DNA from: Neomesorhizobium albiziae
Lineage (GTDB): Bacteria > Pseudomonadota > Alphaproteobacteria > Rhizobiales > Rhizobiaceae
NCBI RefSeq assembly: GCF_900114255.1
Contig: NZ_FOSL01000004.1
Coordinates: 124,001 to 188,000 of the forward strand
Direction: 5' to 3'
DNA: 64,000 bases
The translations under genes were made by a program, and so were the position numbers. Positions 18,130 through 27,000 of this stretch are shown here, one piece after another. The notes below the pieces were generated by a model. The model made no database searches and had not been told where the DNA came from. It saw only the letters and a program-made list of their open reading frames with translations. How positions within the stretch are numbered: position 1 is the stretch's first letter; each line of letters starts with the position of its first letter.

Positions 18130-18633
18130 TCATTCCGACACTTTCAAGATAGCAGGTTCGTGCCCAGTTGCCCGGAGGAATCGCACGAGATCGCCGGCCG
18201 TTATCGAGGTGGTCGCCGTGTTGGTCAGCGGGTGCGCGTTGATGACCTCATGTTCCATGAGGCCGCTGTCGATCACGACCTGCACCTTGCCTTGCGCATC
18301 GTTGATGGCGCCGAACGCCGTTACCGCGCCCGGCATCACGCCCAGAAGATCAAGCAGCGCTTCCGGCTTTCCGAACGACACGCGGCTTGCCGCGCCGATC
18401 TTCTGGTGGACCGATTTGAGGTCGACGGTCGCCTCTTCATCCACCGTGACCAGGAAGAAATTGTCCTTCCTATCCTTCAGGAAAAGGTTCTTGGTGTGAC
18501 CGCCGGCAATTTCGCCCCGCAAAGCCTGCGAATCGGCCACGGTGAAGAGCGGTGGATGGGTAACCGTCCTCACCTCGATCCCCAATCCGTCGAGGAAGGC
18601 AAACAATTCTTCGGTGGATTTGGGCATCGGCAT
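18130..18633 (-). CDS. YbaK/ProX-type aminoacyl-tRNA deacylase
   Basis: A 167-residue trans-editing enzyme of the prolyl-tRNA deacylase (PrdX/ProXp) family that hydrolyses mischarged tRNAs. Signatures are VRTVTHPPLFTVADS, GGHTKNLFLKDRKDNFFL (the conserved Lys) and PGAVTAFGAIND. The ATG at 18633 gives the usual length; an ATG two codons later and one 25 codons upstream are alternatives. Stand-alone rather than fused to ProRS. Whether it clears Ala-tRNA-Pro specifically is inferred from the family. Confidence 0.88.
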   Translation of the reverse strand: MPMPKSTEELFAFLDGLGIEVRTVTHPPLFTVADSQALRGEIAGGHTKNLFLKDRKDNFFLVTVDEEATVDLKSVHQKIGAASRVSFGKPEALLDLLGVMPGAVTAFGAINDAQGKVQVVIDSGLMEHEVINAHPLTNTATTSITAGDLVRFLRATGHEPAILKVSE

Positions 18634-18771
18634 TGGTTCCGGTTGAGCGGACCGATCTATTTCCAATGCCGCGCCGGGACAAGAGAAAACGCCGCGCCCG
18701 GGCAGCATTGCGCTAAGCCGGGAGGCTTTCGAAGCCGTTTTGTCGCGGGTTCAAAATGTCTGTTTTCCCTG

Positions 18772-18800
18772 TTGCATTCGCTTCGCTCTTCGGCCATATA
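18772..18800 (+). promoter_or_regulatory. promoter of tRNA-Gly
   Basis: TTGCAT (18772-18777) and CATATA (18795-18800) are spaced 17 bases apart. Transcription would begin about 20 bases before the tRNA at 18829. Matches to the -35 and -10 consensus are moderate, but spacing and position fit. Confidence 0.6.
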
Positions 18801-18828
18801 AGCGCGGCTTGCGGCAGACGCCGCGCGA

Positions 18829-18903
18829 GCGGGTGTAGCTCAGGGGTAGAGCACAACCTTGCCAAGGTTGGGGTCGAGCGTTCGAATCGCTTCACCCGCT
18901 CCA
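18829..18903 (+). tRNA. tRNA-Gly (anticodon GCC)
   Basis: A 75-base cloverleaf including an encoded CCA. The acceptor stem GCGGGTG pairs with CACCCGC, the anticodon arm CAACC-TTGCCAA-GGTTG carries GCC, and the T loop is TTCGAAT. A promoter lies upstream and a strong terminator 20 bases downstream, so it is a single-gene transcript. Confidence 0.97.
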
Positions 18904-18922
18904 ATAACTTCTCCACGAAAAG

Positions 18923-18945
18923 GCCGCGGTTTTCCGCGGCTTTTT
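18923..18945 (+). terminator. intrinsic terminator of tRNA-Gly
   Basis: Perfect 7-bp stem GCCGCGG / CCGCGGC with a TTTT loop, followed directly by TTTTT. It sits 20 bases after the tRNA 3' end. Confidence 0.9.
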
Positions 18946-19084
18946 CGTTTTCTGGCAGGGCATTCCCGGCCGAAAACAGCGGCGTTCTACCCGATTTTTC
19001 GGTGTCGGATAGCCATGACCATACTCCCAAGGTGTAGCGGGTCGGACGCGGATTTTGGATCCGAAGAAGTGGGAAGCCGCCGGT

Positions 19085-19801
19085 TCAGCGGCGGCTTTCG
19101 GCGATCTCGGCAACCAGGCCGACGAGTTCCCCGATATGGCCGAGCCGGCGGAAGCGCGGTTCGCCCACGGGTTCTTCGACCCGCTCCGCCACCCAGGTGA
19201 GGTCGTGCGGGATATAGGCGCCCCAGCTTCCAGCCTGTATCGCCGGCACGATGTCCGACTTCAGCGAATTCCCGACCATCATGCTGTGCTCCGGGCCGCC
19301 GTGGCGGCCGAAGATGCGCTCGTAGGTGGCGATGTTCTTGTCGCTGACGATTTCGACGGCGTCGAACAGTTCACCCAATCCGGATTGCGCAAGCTTGCGC
19401 TCCTGGTCGAAAAGATCACCCTTGGTGATCAGCACCAGGTGGAACGAGCCGGCAAGCTGTTCCAGCGTTTCGCGAACCAGCGGCAAGGTCTCGACCGGAT
19501 GGCTCAGCATTTCCCGCCCGGCGGCAAGAATTTCGCCGATGGTCGCCGCCGACACCCGCCCGGCGGTCAGCTCGATTGCTGTCTCGATCATCGACAGTGT
19601 GAAACCCTTGATGCCGAAACCGTAGAGTTGCAGGTTGCGTTTCTCGGCCTCCAGCAATCTGCCGGATAGCTGCTCGGGCTCGGCATAATCGGCCAGAAGT
19701 GCGGCAAAGCGCTGTTCGGTCAGCCGGTAGAAATGCTCGTTCTGCCAGAGCGTGTCGTCGGCGTCGAAGCCGATAGTGGACAGGGAAGCTGCTGGCGACA
19801 T
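19085..19801 (-). CDS. HAD-superfamily hydrolase
   Basis: A 238-residue HAD phosphatase. Motif I is GFDADDTLW (nucleophile Asp), motif II LVLITKG, motif III the Lys in FDQERKLAQ, and motif IV MVGNSLKSDIVPA. A cap is inserted after motif I (about residues 20-95). The substrate is unknown; the motif I sequence DADDTLW is typical of YjjG-like nucleotidase relatives. Monocistronic between tRNA-Gly and the divergent holA. Confidence 0.87.
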   Translation of the reverse strand: MSPAASLSTIGFDADDTLWQNEHFYRLTEQRFAALLADYAEPEQLSGRLLEAEKRNLQLYGFGIKGFTLSMIETAIELTAGRVSAATIGEILAAGREMLSHPVETLPLVRETLEQLAGSFHLVLITKGDLFDQERKLAQSGLGELFDAVEIVSDKNIATYERIFGRHGGPEHSMMVGNSLKSDIVPAIQAGSWGAYIPHDLTWVAERVEEPVGEPRFRRLGHIGELVGLVAEIAESRR

Positions 19802-19933
19802 TGAGATTTCTCGAACCAGTTATGATGTTTGCGACACTACGCCGGCAGGCCGCTGGGCTTCAACGGTTCATCGGGCTGCTAAAATCACAGGGATAACGAT
19901 TCATCGCGCCGGAATATTGTGTTAGCGAGGACC

Positions 19934-20980
19934 ATGGCTCAGAAAAAGGCGCATGAGGTCGATGGCTGGCTGGCCCGGCGCGACCCGCAGAAATCGATCC
20001 TGCTGTTTTACGGCCCCGACCGTGGGCTCGTGTCGGAGCGTGCCCGCAAGATCGCGGCTTCGACCGGCCTGTCGGCCGACGATCCATTTTCCGTGGTCCG
20101 CCTTGACGCTTCGGAAATCGACCAGACGCCGGGCCGCCTGATCGACGAAGCACGAACGGTGCCGATGTTTTCGGACCGGCGGCTGATCTGGGTGCGCAAT
20201 GCCGGCGCGCAGAAGGGCCTCGCCGACGACGTTAAGGTGCTTGCGGCGCAGCCGCCGCGCGACGCCGTCATTCTGATCGAAGCCGGCGACCTGAAGAAGG
20301 GCGCACCCCTTCGCGCCACCGTGGAGGCGTCGGAGCATGCGATGGCGCTACCCTGCTATGCCGACGAGAGCCGCGGCATCGACAGCCTGATCGACGAGGA
20401 GTTGCAGAAGGCCGGCCTTTCCATCGCGCTGGAGGCGCGGCAGGCGCTGAAGCGCAGCCTGGGAGGCGACCGGCTGGCGTCGCGCGGGGAGCTGGAGAAG
20501 CTTGCTCTTTATGCGGGTGAGAAGAAGCAGATCACGCTGGACGACGTGAAGCTGATGATCGGCGATGTCGCGGGCCTGTCGCTGGACGATGCCATCGATG
20601 CAACGCTCGAAGGCAAGCCGGCCGATTTCGACATCGCCTTCGCCAGGTTCGGGGGCGGCCAGGCTGCGAGCCAGGTGCTGGGTGCGGCGATGCGGCAATT
20701 CCATGCCCTGCAAGCGATGCGCGGGGCCATGGATGCCGACGGGCGCAATGCGGCTTCCGTGGTCGCCTCGGCGCGGCCGCCGGTCTTTTTCACGCGCCGC
20801 AAGACCGTGGAGAGCGCGCTGATGCGATGGAACTCGGAATCGATCGTGCGCGCGCTGGCGTCCCTGCAGGCAGCGGTGCTGCAGGCGCGCCGGCGCGCCG
20901 ACCTTGCGGAAGCGATCGCCCGGCAGGCGCTGCTCGCCATCACCATCGAGAGCGCCAGGCAGCGCGACCGTCACGGATAG
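19934..20980 (+). CDS. holA: DNA polymerase III delta subunit
   Basis: HolA (348 residues) opens the beta clamp within the clamp-loader complex. ILLFYGPDRGLVSERARKI near residue 22 is the family start, followed by the delta-type RLDASEID and RRLIWVRNAG stretches. The C-terminal helical collar region (ASQVLGAAMRQFHALQAMR) is recognisable. The ATG at 19934 (MAQKKAHEVDGW) is preferred over a GTG five codons earlier, as GAGG lies just ahead of it. A GNAT gene follows 27 bases downstream. Confidence 0.93.
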   Translation: MAQKKAHEVDGWLARRDPQKSILLFYGPDRGLVSERARKIAASTGLSADDPFSVVRLDASEIDQTPGRLIDEARTVPMFSDRRLIWVRNAGAQKGLADDVKVLAAQPPRDAVILIEAGDLKKGAPLRATVEASEHAMALPCYADESRGIDSLIDEELQKAGLSIALEARQALKRSLGGDRLASRGELEKLALYAGEKKQITLDDVKLMIGDVAGLSLDDAIDATLEGKPADFDIAFARFGGGQAASQVLGAAMRQFHALQAMRGAMDADGRNAASVVASARPPVFFTRRKTVESALMRWNSESIVRALASLQAAVLQARRRADLAEAIARQALLAITIESARQRDRHG

Positions 20981-21007
20981 AAGCCGCCAAGTGGGCGCAG
21001 GCTCAGC

Positions 21008-21487
21008 ATGTACAAAATCATCGACGGCACGAAGACACATCTCGACGCTGCGGCGCAGATCTGGGCCGAGGCGACCAGCGCCCGGGACGGGGATGATGAT
21101 GTCGCACAGCTCGACCTTTCGCGACCGGTGATGGCACGGGTGCTGGAAAGTTCCGCGCGCGCGTTTCTGCTCGTTGCCGTCGATAGCAAGGGGACGGCGA
21201 CCGGCTTTGCAGCCATTGCACCGGTTCCCGGCGAAGTCGAATCCGCGGAGCTCCATTATGTCGGCGTGAACCCACGCGCCTGGGGCGGTGGCGTCGGCAA
21301 GGACTTGATGGCCGCCATCCCCAATGTGCTGAAGGAGCGGGGGTTCTCGACGGCGAAGCTTTCCGTTTATTCCGACAATCCGCGCGCGGTCATTCTTTAT
21401 GAAAAGATGGGCTGGCGCCGTCACGGCGCCCCGACGCCGCATGCCAGGTCGGGCCGGCTGGAGCAGGAATACCGGCTCTCGCTCTGA
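21008..21487 (+). CDS. GNAT family N-acetyltransferase
   Basis: A 159-residue single-domain acetyltransferase. The acetyl-CoA motif is VNPRAWGGGVGKDLMAAI (about 92-109), followed by AKLSVYSDNPRAVILYEKMGWRR, the classic GNAT C-terminal motif B. It follows holA closely on the same strand. Acceptor substrate cannot be predicted. Confidence 0.9.
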   Translation: MYKIIDGTKTHLDAAAQIWAEATSARDGDDDVAQLDLSRPVMARVLESSARAFLLVAVDSKGTATGFAAIAPVPGEVESAELHYVGVNPRAWGGGVGKDLMAAIPNVLKERGFSTAKLSVYSDNPRAVILYEKMGWRRHGAPTPHARSGRLEQEYRLSL

Positions 21488-21649
21488 CGGGCCGCCGCGA
21501 CACGTGGGCGCGGCAGCGTGACGCCGCCGCGTAGCTGTGATATGTGGCGCCGCAATCTTATTTTTGCGCATGTCGTTATCGCAAAACCGCTGCACACTTT
21601 TGCGCGACATGCTTTCGCCGGAAACTTCTCTATCCACGCCAGACCGATC

Positions 21650-22885
21650 ATGACGCTTTCGCTCGACATCACCGATGACAAGACCCGGGCGGCACTTGCC
21701 TCTCGCACGGCTGCGCCCGCAAAAGCGTCGCTGATCGGGCTGACGCGCGCCGAACTCGGCGAGGCGCTGCTCGCCGCCGGCGTCGTGCCGGAGCGCCAGG
21801 TGAAGATGCGCGTCCAGCAGCTCTGGCATTGGCTCTATGTGCGAGGCGTCTCCGATTTCGGCCACATGTTCAACATCTCGAAGGATCTGCGCAGCGAACT
21901 GGCGAAGCATTTCACCATCGCCCGGCCGGAGATCGTCGAAGAACAGATTTCGTCTGACGGCACCCGCAAATGGCTGTTCCGGTTTCCCGCGCGGGGAGCA
22001 GGCAGGCCTGTGGAGATCGAAACGGTCTATATCCCGGAAGAAGGCCGCGGCACGCTGTGCATCTCCAGCCAGGTCGGCTGCACGCTGACCTGCTCTTTTT
22101 GCCATACCGGCACCCAGAAGCTGGTGCGCAACCTGACGGCGGAAGAAATCCTGACCCAGCTGATGACGGCGCGCGACCGGCTTGGCGATTTTCCCGACCG
22201 CGACACGCCGGACGGCGCCATCGTGCCGGCTGAAGGCCGCAAGGTCTCGAATATCGTCATGATGGGCATGGGCGAGCCGCTCTACAATTTCGAGGAGGTC
22301 AAGAAGGCGCTGCTGATCGCCTCGGATGGCGACGGCCTGTCGTTGTCGAAGCGGCGCATCACCCTGTCGACCTCCGGCGTGGTGCCGGAAATCTTCCGCA
22401 CCGGCGACGAGATCGGTGTCATGCTGGCAATCTCGCTGCATGCCACCAACAACGATCTGCGCGACCTGCTGGTGCCGATCAACAAGAAGTATCCGCTTGA
22501 GCAACTGATCGACGCCTGCCGCAAATATCCGGGCCTGTCGAATGCGCGTCGCATTACCTTCGAGTATGTGATGCTGAAGGATGTCAACGACAGCCTCGAC
22601 GACGCCAAGGCGCTGATCAAGCTCCTGAAGGGCATTCCGGCCAAGATCAACCTGATCCCGTTCAATCCCTGGCCCGGCACCAACTACCAGTGCTCGGATT
22701 GGGAGACGATCGAGAAATTCGCCGACTACATCAACAATGCCGGTTACGCCTCGCCGATCCGCACGCCGCGCGGACGTGACATCCTTGCCGCCTGCGGCCA
22801 GCTGAAATCGGAGTCGGAGCGGCTGAAGAAGCATGAGCGCCTGGCGCTCGAAGCCATGATGATCGCCGGGCACGGCGAGGCGTGA
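21650..22885 (+). CDS. rlmN: 23S rRNA A2503 / tRNA A37 C2-methyltransferase (radical SAM)
   Basis: RlmN (411 residues) methylates C2 of A2503 in 23S rRNA and A37 of some tRNAs. The radical-SAM cluster motif [13 protein letters not shown] is present, as are [12 protein letters not shown] and [13 protein letters not shown]. The methyl-carrying cysteine is likely in the C-terminal ILAACGQL. The ATG at 21650 ([11 protein letters not shown]) is preferred; the open frame extends 44 codons upstream through sequence that does not resemble the family. Its stop overlaps the next gene's GTG start. Confidence 0.95.
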   Translation: MTLSLDITDDKTRAALASRTAAPAKASLIGLTRAELGEALLAAGVVPERQVKMRVQQLWHWLYVRGVSDFGHMFNISKDLRSELAKHFTIARPEIVEEQISSDGTRKWLFRFPARGAGRPVEIETVYIPEEGRGTLCISSQVGCTLTCSFCHTGTQKLVRNLTAEEILTQLMTARDRLGDFPDRDTPDGAIVPAEGRKVSNIVMMGMGEPLYNFEEVKKALLIASDGDGLSLSKRRITLSTSGVVPEIFRTGDEIGVMLAISLHATNNDLRDLLVPINKKYPLEQLIDACRKYPGLSNARRITFEYVMLKDVNDSLDDAKALIKLLKGIPAKINLIPFNPWPGTNYQCSDWETIEKFADYINNAGYASPIRTPRGRDILAACGQLKSESERLKKHERLALEAMMIAGHGEA

Positions 22886-23337
22886 GCGGGCTTCTGCTGA
22901 TCCTCGGCAGGCTTTTCATGATCCTTGTCGGCTACGTTGCGGCGGCGCTTGCCGCTAGCGCCTTCCTCAATCTGCTGCTTATCGGCATGCTCGACCTACC
23001 GGCCGACGTGCTGCCAGACGCGATCCGAGGCAGCTCCATCGTCGCGGTACCCTTCATCGCGATGTTCGTCGCCTGGCTGGCTTTCACGCCGGCGCTGGTT
23101 TTCATCGCGATTGCGGAACTTTCCGGCAAGCGCGACTGGCTCTTTCATGCCATCGGCGGCGGCGTGGTGGCCGCCGTCGTTACCGCCGGCTATTTCTGGC
23201 AGTCGTCAGGCCCCGGCGACTGGAGCGTCGGCAACCCGATCATCGCGCTCGCGCTGGTCGGCAGCGGCCTTGTCGGCGGCATCGCCTATTGGGCGGTCGC
23301 AGGGCGCATGGCCGGCGGCTGGCGTTCGGCGCGGTAA
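22882..23337 (+). CDS. small integral membrane protein
   Basis: A 151-residue protein with four predicted hydrophobic segments (about 4-30, 50-75, 88-108, 120-140). It begins with GTG overlapping the rlmN stop (GTGA), so translation is probably coupled. I recognise it only as a rhizobial membrane protein that follows rlmN; function unknown. Confidence 0.75.
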   Translation: MSGLLLILGRLFMILVGYVAAALAASAFLNLLLIGMLDLPADVLPDAIRGSSIVAVPFIAMFVAWLAFTPALVFIAIAELSGKRDWLFHAIGGGVVAAVVTAGYFWQSSGPGDWSVGNPIIALALVGSGLVGGIAYWAVAGRMAGGWRSAR

Positions 23338-23407
23338 TCCCTGCAGCCGGCATTGCCTCCGGAAAAGCGTTTGACTAGCCTGTCGCGTGATCCGAGGGAG
23401 ACAGGCG

Positions 23408-24313
23408 ATGGCAACTGCGGACTATTACGAAACCCTCGATCCGCGCTTTTCCCGGCTTTTCAACAGCAGTGCCCATGTCGACAAGCTGTTCACCGGCTGT
23501 CGCTGGGCCGAAGGCACGGTTTATTTTCCCGCCGGCCGCTACCTGCTGTGGTCCGACATCCCCAACAACCGCATGCTGCGCTACGACGAGACAAACGGCC
23601 AGGTCAGCGTGTTCCGCGAGCCCTGCGGCAACACCAACGGCCATACCGTCGACCGCCAGGGCCGGCTTGTCTCATGCGAACATTCGGGCCGGCGCGTCAG
23701 CCGCACCGAGCATGACGGTTCGATCACCGCGATTGCTGAACGCTGGCAGGGCAAGCGGCTGAATTCTCCCAACGATGTCGTGGTGAAATCGGACGGCTCG
23801 ATCTGGTTCACCGACCCGACCTACGGCATCGATTCCGACTATGAGGGCGACAAGGCCGAGAGCGAAATAGGCCGGTCGCAGGTCTATCGGGTCGACCCGG
23901 CGAGGGGCGAGGTAGAGGCCGTCATCACCGACATGATCCAGCCAAACGGGCTCGCCTTCTCCGTTGACGAGACCAGGCTTTATGTCAGCGACACCGGACG
24001 CAGCGACAATCCCGTGCATATGCGCGTCTTCGATGTCGACGGCGCCAAGGTTTCCAACGGTCGGCCCTTCGCCAATTGCACCGTCGGCGTCTTCGATGGA
24101 TTCCGTCTGGACACCGAAGGCCGTATCTGGACCAGCGCCGGCGACGGCATCCACTGCTACGATCCCGACGGCACGCTGATCGGCAAGGTCAAGGTGCCGG
24201 AGGAGACCGCCAACTGCGTGTTCGGCGGCATCAAGCGCAATTGCCTCTATATCGCCGGCACGACATCGCTCTACATGGTGCGGCTAATGGTCAATGGAGC
24301 GAAGACGTTCTGA
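23408..24313 (+). CDS. SMP-30/gluconolactonase-like beta-propeller hydrolase
   Basis: A 301-residue SMP-30 family protein; members hydrolyse sugar lactones with a divalent metal. Motifs are GCRWAEGTVYFP (metal-binding Glu), LNSPNDVVVKSDGSIWFTDP (Asn/Asp ligands), PNGLAFSVDETRLYVSDT and FDGFRLDTEGRIWTSAGDG. The ATG at 23408 follows a GAGGGAGA Shine-Dalgarno; an upstream ATG seven codons earlier overlaps it. Cytosolic. Convergent with lysE 37 bases downstream. Substrate inferred only by family. Confidence 0.9.
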   Translation: MATADYYETLDPRFSRLFNSSAHVDKLFTGCRWAEGTVYFPAGRYLLWSDIPNNRMLRYDETNGQVSVFREPCGNTNGHTVDRQGRLVSCEHSGRRVSRTEHDGSITAIAERWQGKRLNSPNDVVVKSDGSIWFTDPTYGIDSDYEGDKAESEIGRSQVYRVDPARGEVEAVITDMIQPNGLAFSVDETRLYVSDTGRSDNPVHMRVFDVDGAKVSNGRPFANCTVGVFDGFRLDTEGRIWTSAGDGIHCYDPDGTLIGKVKVPEETANCVFGGIKRNCLYIAGTTSLYMVRLMVNGAKTF

Positions 24314-24350
24314 TCATCCGCGACGAGCTGCCAAGCAGCTCCCGGCGGAG

Positions 24351-24992
24351 CTACTTCGCCTGCGCGGTGAGAATCTTCAGCGCGAAGGCGGAAAACACAC
24401 CTGCAAAGAGATAGTCGACCGCTCGCGTCACCTTCGGGCTTTTCCGGAGCAGGCCGGCGAACTTGTCGGCGGCGATCACCATCGGCGTCGTTAGCGGCAG
24501 CGACAGCGGAATGAACAGCAGGCCGAGGAAGAACAGCTTGCCCGGCGCGTGCGGATCGCTGGTCGACACGAATTGCGGCAGGAAGGTCATGAAGAACAGG
24601 ATTATCTTCGGGTTCAGGAGATTGATCCCCAGCCCCATCGCCCAGTTCTGGAACAGCGAACGCCGCTCGCCGCTTTTCTTCTCCGGCGAAAACGCCGAGC
24701 CGTGACGGATCGCCTGGTAGGCGAGCCAGACCAGATAGCCGGCGCCGCCGATCTTGAGCGCGAGGAAGGCCTCCGGCGAAGCGACGATCAGCGCCGACAG
24801 TCCGAGCGCCACCAGCGTCGTGTGGACGATGATGCCGCTCATCGCGCCGAACATGCATGCAAAGCCTGCGGCGCGCCCTTCCGAAAGCGCCCGTCCGACG
24901 AACAGCGTCATGTCGGGACCCGGCGTGATGGCGATGACGAAGGTCGCGATGGCGAACTGGAGGATGATCGGCCAGTCGGGGATGAACGTCAT
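24351..24992 (-). CDS. LysE family translocator
   Basis: A 213-residue inner-membrane exporter of the LysE/RhtB family with six hydrophobic segments. The family N-terminus AITPGPDMTLFVGRAL is present, as are KIGGAGYLVWLAYQAIR and LLNPKIILFFMTFLPQF. Members export amino acids or homoserine lactones; the substrate here is unknown. It is divergent from the TRAP transporter, with about 170 bases between. Confidence 0.92.
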   Translation of the reverse strand: MTFIPDWPIILQFAIATFVIAITPGPDMTLFVGRALSEGRAAGFACMFGAMSGIIVHTTLVALGLSALIVASPEAFLALKIGGAGYLVWLAYQAIRHGSAFSPEKKSGERRSLFQNWAMGLGINLLNPKIILFFMTFLPQFVSTSDPHAPGKLFFLGLLFIPLSLPLTTPMVIAADKFAGLLRKSPKVTRAVDYLFAGVFSAFALKILTAQAK

Positions 24993-25163
24993 GGAAGGCT
25001 CCGCAGCTTCAGGCGCTCTTTCCTATAGTCGAAGCCGAAGGCGTCTGAAAGAGCCACGCATCTGTGTACGCATTTCCAACCTTAGACTGGGTTGCGTAAC
25101 GTCCTGTATTAAATATGCTAACCAGCGCACAAAACAAAAAACAAGTTCTGGGAGGAGCTTCAA

Positions 25164-26291
25164 ATGACCGAGAAATCGATTTCGCGGCGGCGTTTCCTCG
25201 CTACCTCGACCGTCGCCGGTGCGGCTGCGGCGGGTACGCTTGCAGCGCCGGCGGTGGCCACCGCGCAAAGCCCCGTCACCATCAAGATGCAGACATCCTG
25301 GCCGGCCTCCGACATCTGGATGGATTTTGCCCGCCAGTACATCGAGCGCGTGGAAAAAATGTCGGGTGGCCGCTTGAAGTTCGAGTTGCTGCCGGCCGGC
25401 GCGGTCGTCGGCGCATTCCAGGTGCTCGATGGCGTGAATGACGGCGTCATCGATGCCGCCCACACGGTGCCGGTCTACTGGTACGGCAAGCACAAGGCGG
25501 CGTCGCTGTTCGGCACGGGGCCGGTGTTCGGCGGCAGCGCAACCACCATGCTCGGCTGGTTCCACCAGGGCGGTGGCAAGGACTTCTACCGCGAACTTAC
25601 CCAGGACATCCTCAAGCTCAATGTGGTCGGCTTCTATGGTTTCCCGATGCCGGCGCAACCCTTCGGCTGGTTCAAGAATCCGGTCACCGGTGTGGCGGAC
25701 GTCAACGGCTTCAAATACCGCACCGTTGGCCTCGCGGCGGATCTCATGCAGAACATGGGCATGAGCGTCGCCCAGCTTCCGGGTGGTGAAATCGTGCCGG
25801 CCATGGAGCGCGGCGTCATCGACGCCTTCGAGTTCAACAACCCGTCGTCGGATCTGCGCTTCGGCTCGCAGGACGTCGCCAAGCATTACATGCTGTCGTC
25901 CTATCATCAGGCCAGCGAATCCTTCGAATTCCTCTTCAACAAGGATGTCTTCGACGACCTCGACGACGACCTGAAGGCTATCCTGGAATATGGCGTCGAA
26001 GCGGTCAGCACCGCCAACACCGCGTTTGCGCTCGACAATTATTCGGCCGATCTGCAGAAGCTGCAGGCCGAGCACGGCGTCACCGTGCACCGCACGCCGA
26101 AGGAAATCCTCGATGCACAGCTGAAGGCCTGGGATGCCATCATCCCGATGCTGGAGGCCGACGAATTCATGAAGCGGGTGCTAGACAGCCAGCGGGCGTG
26201 GGTCGAACGCGTGGTGTTTTATGAATTGATGAATTCCCCCGATCTGGCGCTTGCCTACGAGCACTATTACCCCGGGAAACTGAAGCTCTGA
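25164..26291 (+). CDS. TRAP transporter substrate-binding protein (DctP type)
   Basis: A 375-residue periplasmic solute receptor. It has a Tat-type signal peptide (SRRRFLATSTVAGAAAAGTL) cleaved near ATAQ. TSWPASDIWMDFARQYIERV and PGGEIVPAMERGVIDAFEFN follow the DctP/SmoM pattern for TRAP receptors of mannitol/chloroaromatic or carboxylate type. A GGGAGGAG Shine-Dalgarno precedes the ATG. It is followed by a large hairpin and the two permease genes. The ligand is probably an organic acid; not determined. Confidence 0.92.
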   Translation: MTEKSISRRRFLATSTVAGAAAAGTLAAPAVATAQSPVTIKMQTSWPASDIWMDFARQYIERVEKMSGGRLKFELLPAGAVVGAFQVLDGVNDGVIDAAHTVPVYWYGKHKAASLFGTGPVFGGSATTMLGWFHQGGGKDFYRELTQDILKLNVVGFYGFPMPAQPFGWFKNPVTGVADVNGFKYRTVGLAADLMQNMGMSVAQLPGGEIVPAMERGVIDAFEFNNPSSDLRFGSQDVAKHYMLSSYHQASESFEFLFNKDVFDDLDDDLKAILEYGVEAVSTANTAFALDNYSADLQKLQAEHGVTVHRTPKEILDAQLKAWDAIIPMLEADEFMKRVLDSQRAWVERVVFYELMNSPDLALAYEHYYPGKLKL

Positions 26292-26306
26292 CACGTCGGT
26301 GCAACA

Positions 26307-26335
26307 CGAGCCGGCAGGCCAATCCTGCCGGCTCG
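26307..26335 (+). repeat. stem-loop between dctP and dctQ
   Basis: A perfect 12-bp inverted repeat CGAGCCGGCAGG / CCTGCCGGCTCG with a CCAAT loop, directly after the receptor gene and before the small permease. No T-run follows. Such hairpins typically protect or attenuate so that the receptor is made in excess over the permease. Confidence 0.75.
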
Positions 26336-26343
26336 CTTTCGGG

Positions 26344-27000
26344 ATGCCCGACATGATCCGTTACATCGCATTCGCCGACGCGCTGTCGGCGTGGTTCGGC
26401 AAGGTCTTCGCCTGGTGCGTGCTGGCGATGACGCTCGGCGTCGGCTACGAGGTCGTCGTCCGCTATCTCTTCAGCGCGCCGACGTCGTGGGCGTTCGACC
26501 TGAGCTATATGCTTTACGGCACCATGTTCATGATGGCGGGCGCCTACACGCTGTCGCGCGACGGCCATGTGCGAGGCGACTTCATCTACCGGCTCTGGAA
26601 ACCCCGTACCCAGGCAGCGGTGGAACTGACGCTCTATTTTCTTTTTTTCTTTCCAGGCGTAACCGCACTTGTGCTGGCCGGCTGGAAGTATGCAGCGCGC
26701 AGCTGGAGCTATCTCGAAGTGAGCTCCAACAGCCCGGCCGGTATCCCGATCTTTCAGTTCAAGTCGGTCATCGTGGCGGCTGGCATCCTGCTCTTCCTGC
26801 AAGGCATCGCGCAGGTGTTCCGCTGCATCATCTGTTTGCGCAACGGTCAATGGCCGGCAGCGGCCAGCGACGTCGAGGAAACCGAAAAGCTGCTGATGGA
26901 AACCAAGAGCCTCGACGCGCTGCATGATGGAGCCGGGGCCATCGAACTGCCGCCCGGGTTGAACCCGGGCGAATCCCGCGACAACGGAGATCGCAAATGA
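26344..27000 (+). CDS. TRAP transporter small permease (DctQ type)
   Basis: A 218-residue membrane protein with four hydrophobic segments, the DctQ fold. YEVVVRYLFSAPTSWAFDLSYML and AGAYTLSRDGHVRGDFIY match the conserved DctQ motifs. The ATG at 26344 (MPDMIRYIAF) lies just after the hairpin; an ATG three codons later is possible. The stop overlaps dctM as ATGA. The C-terminus carries a ~45-residue soluble tail. Confidence 0.9.
   Translation: MPDMIRYIAFADALSAWFGKVFAWCVLAMTLGVGYEVVVRYLFSAPTSWAFDLSYMLYGTMFMMAGAYTLSRDGHVRGDFIYRLWKPRTQAAVELTLYFLFFFPGVTALVLAGWKYAARSWSYLEVSSNSPAGIPIFQFKSVIVAAGILLFLQGIAQVFRCIICLRNGQWPAAASDVEETEKLLMETKSLDALHDGAGAIELPPGLNPGESRDNGDRK

Noticed and set aside
20348-22873. 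An 841-codon minus-strand open frame
   Set aside because: Runs antisense to holA, a GNAT gene and rlmN, all with diagnostic motifs; its translation has no recognisable domain.
24325-24341. GAGCTGC-CAA-GCAGCTC hairpin between the SMP-30 and LysE genes
   Set aside because: Seven-base stem without a T-run; too weak to call a terminator.
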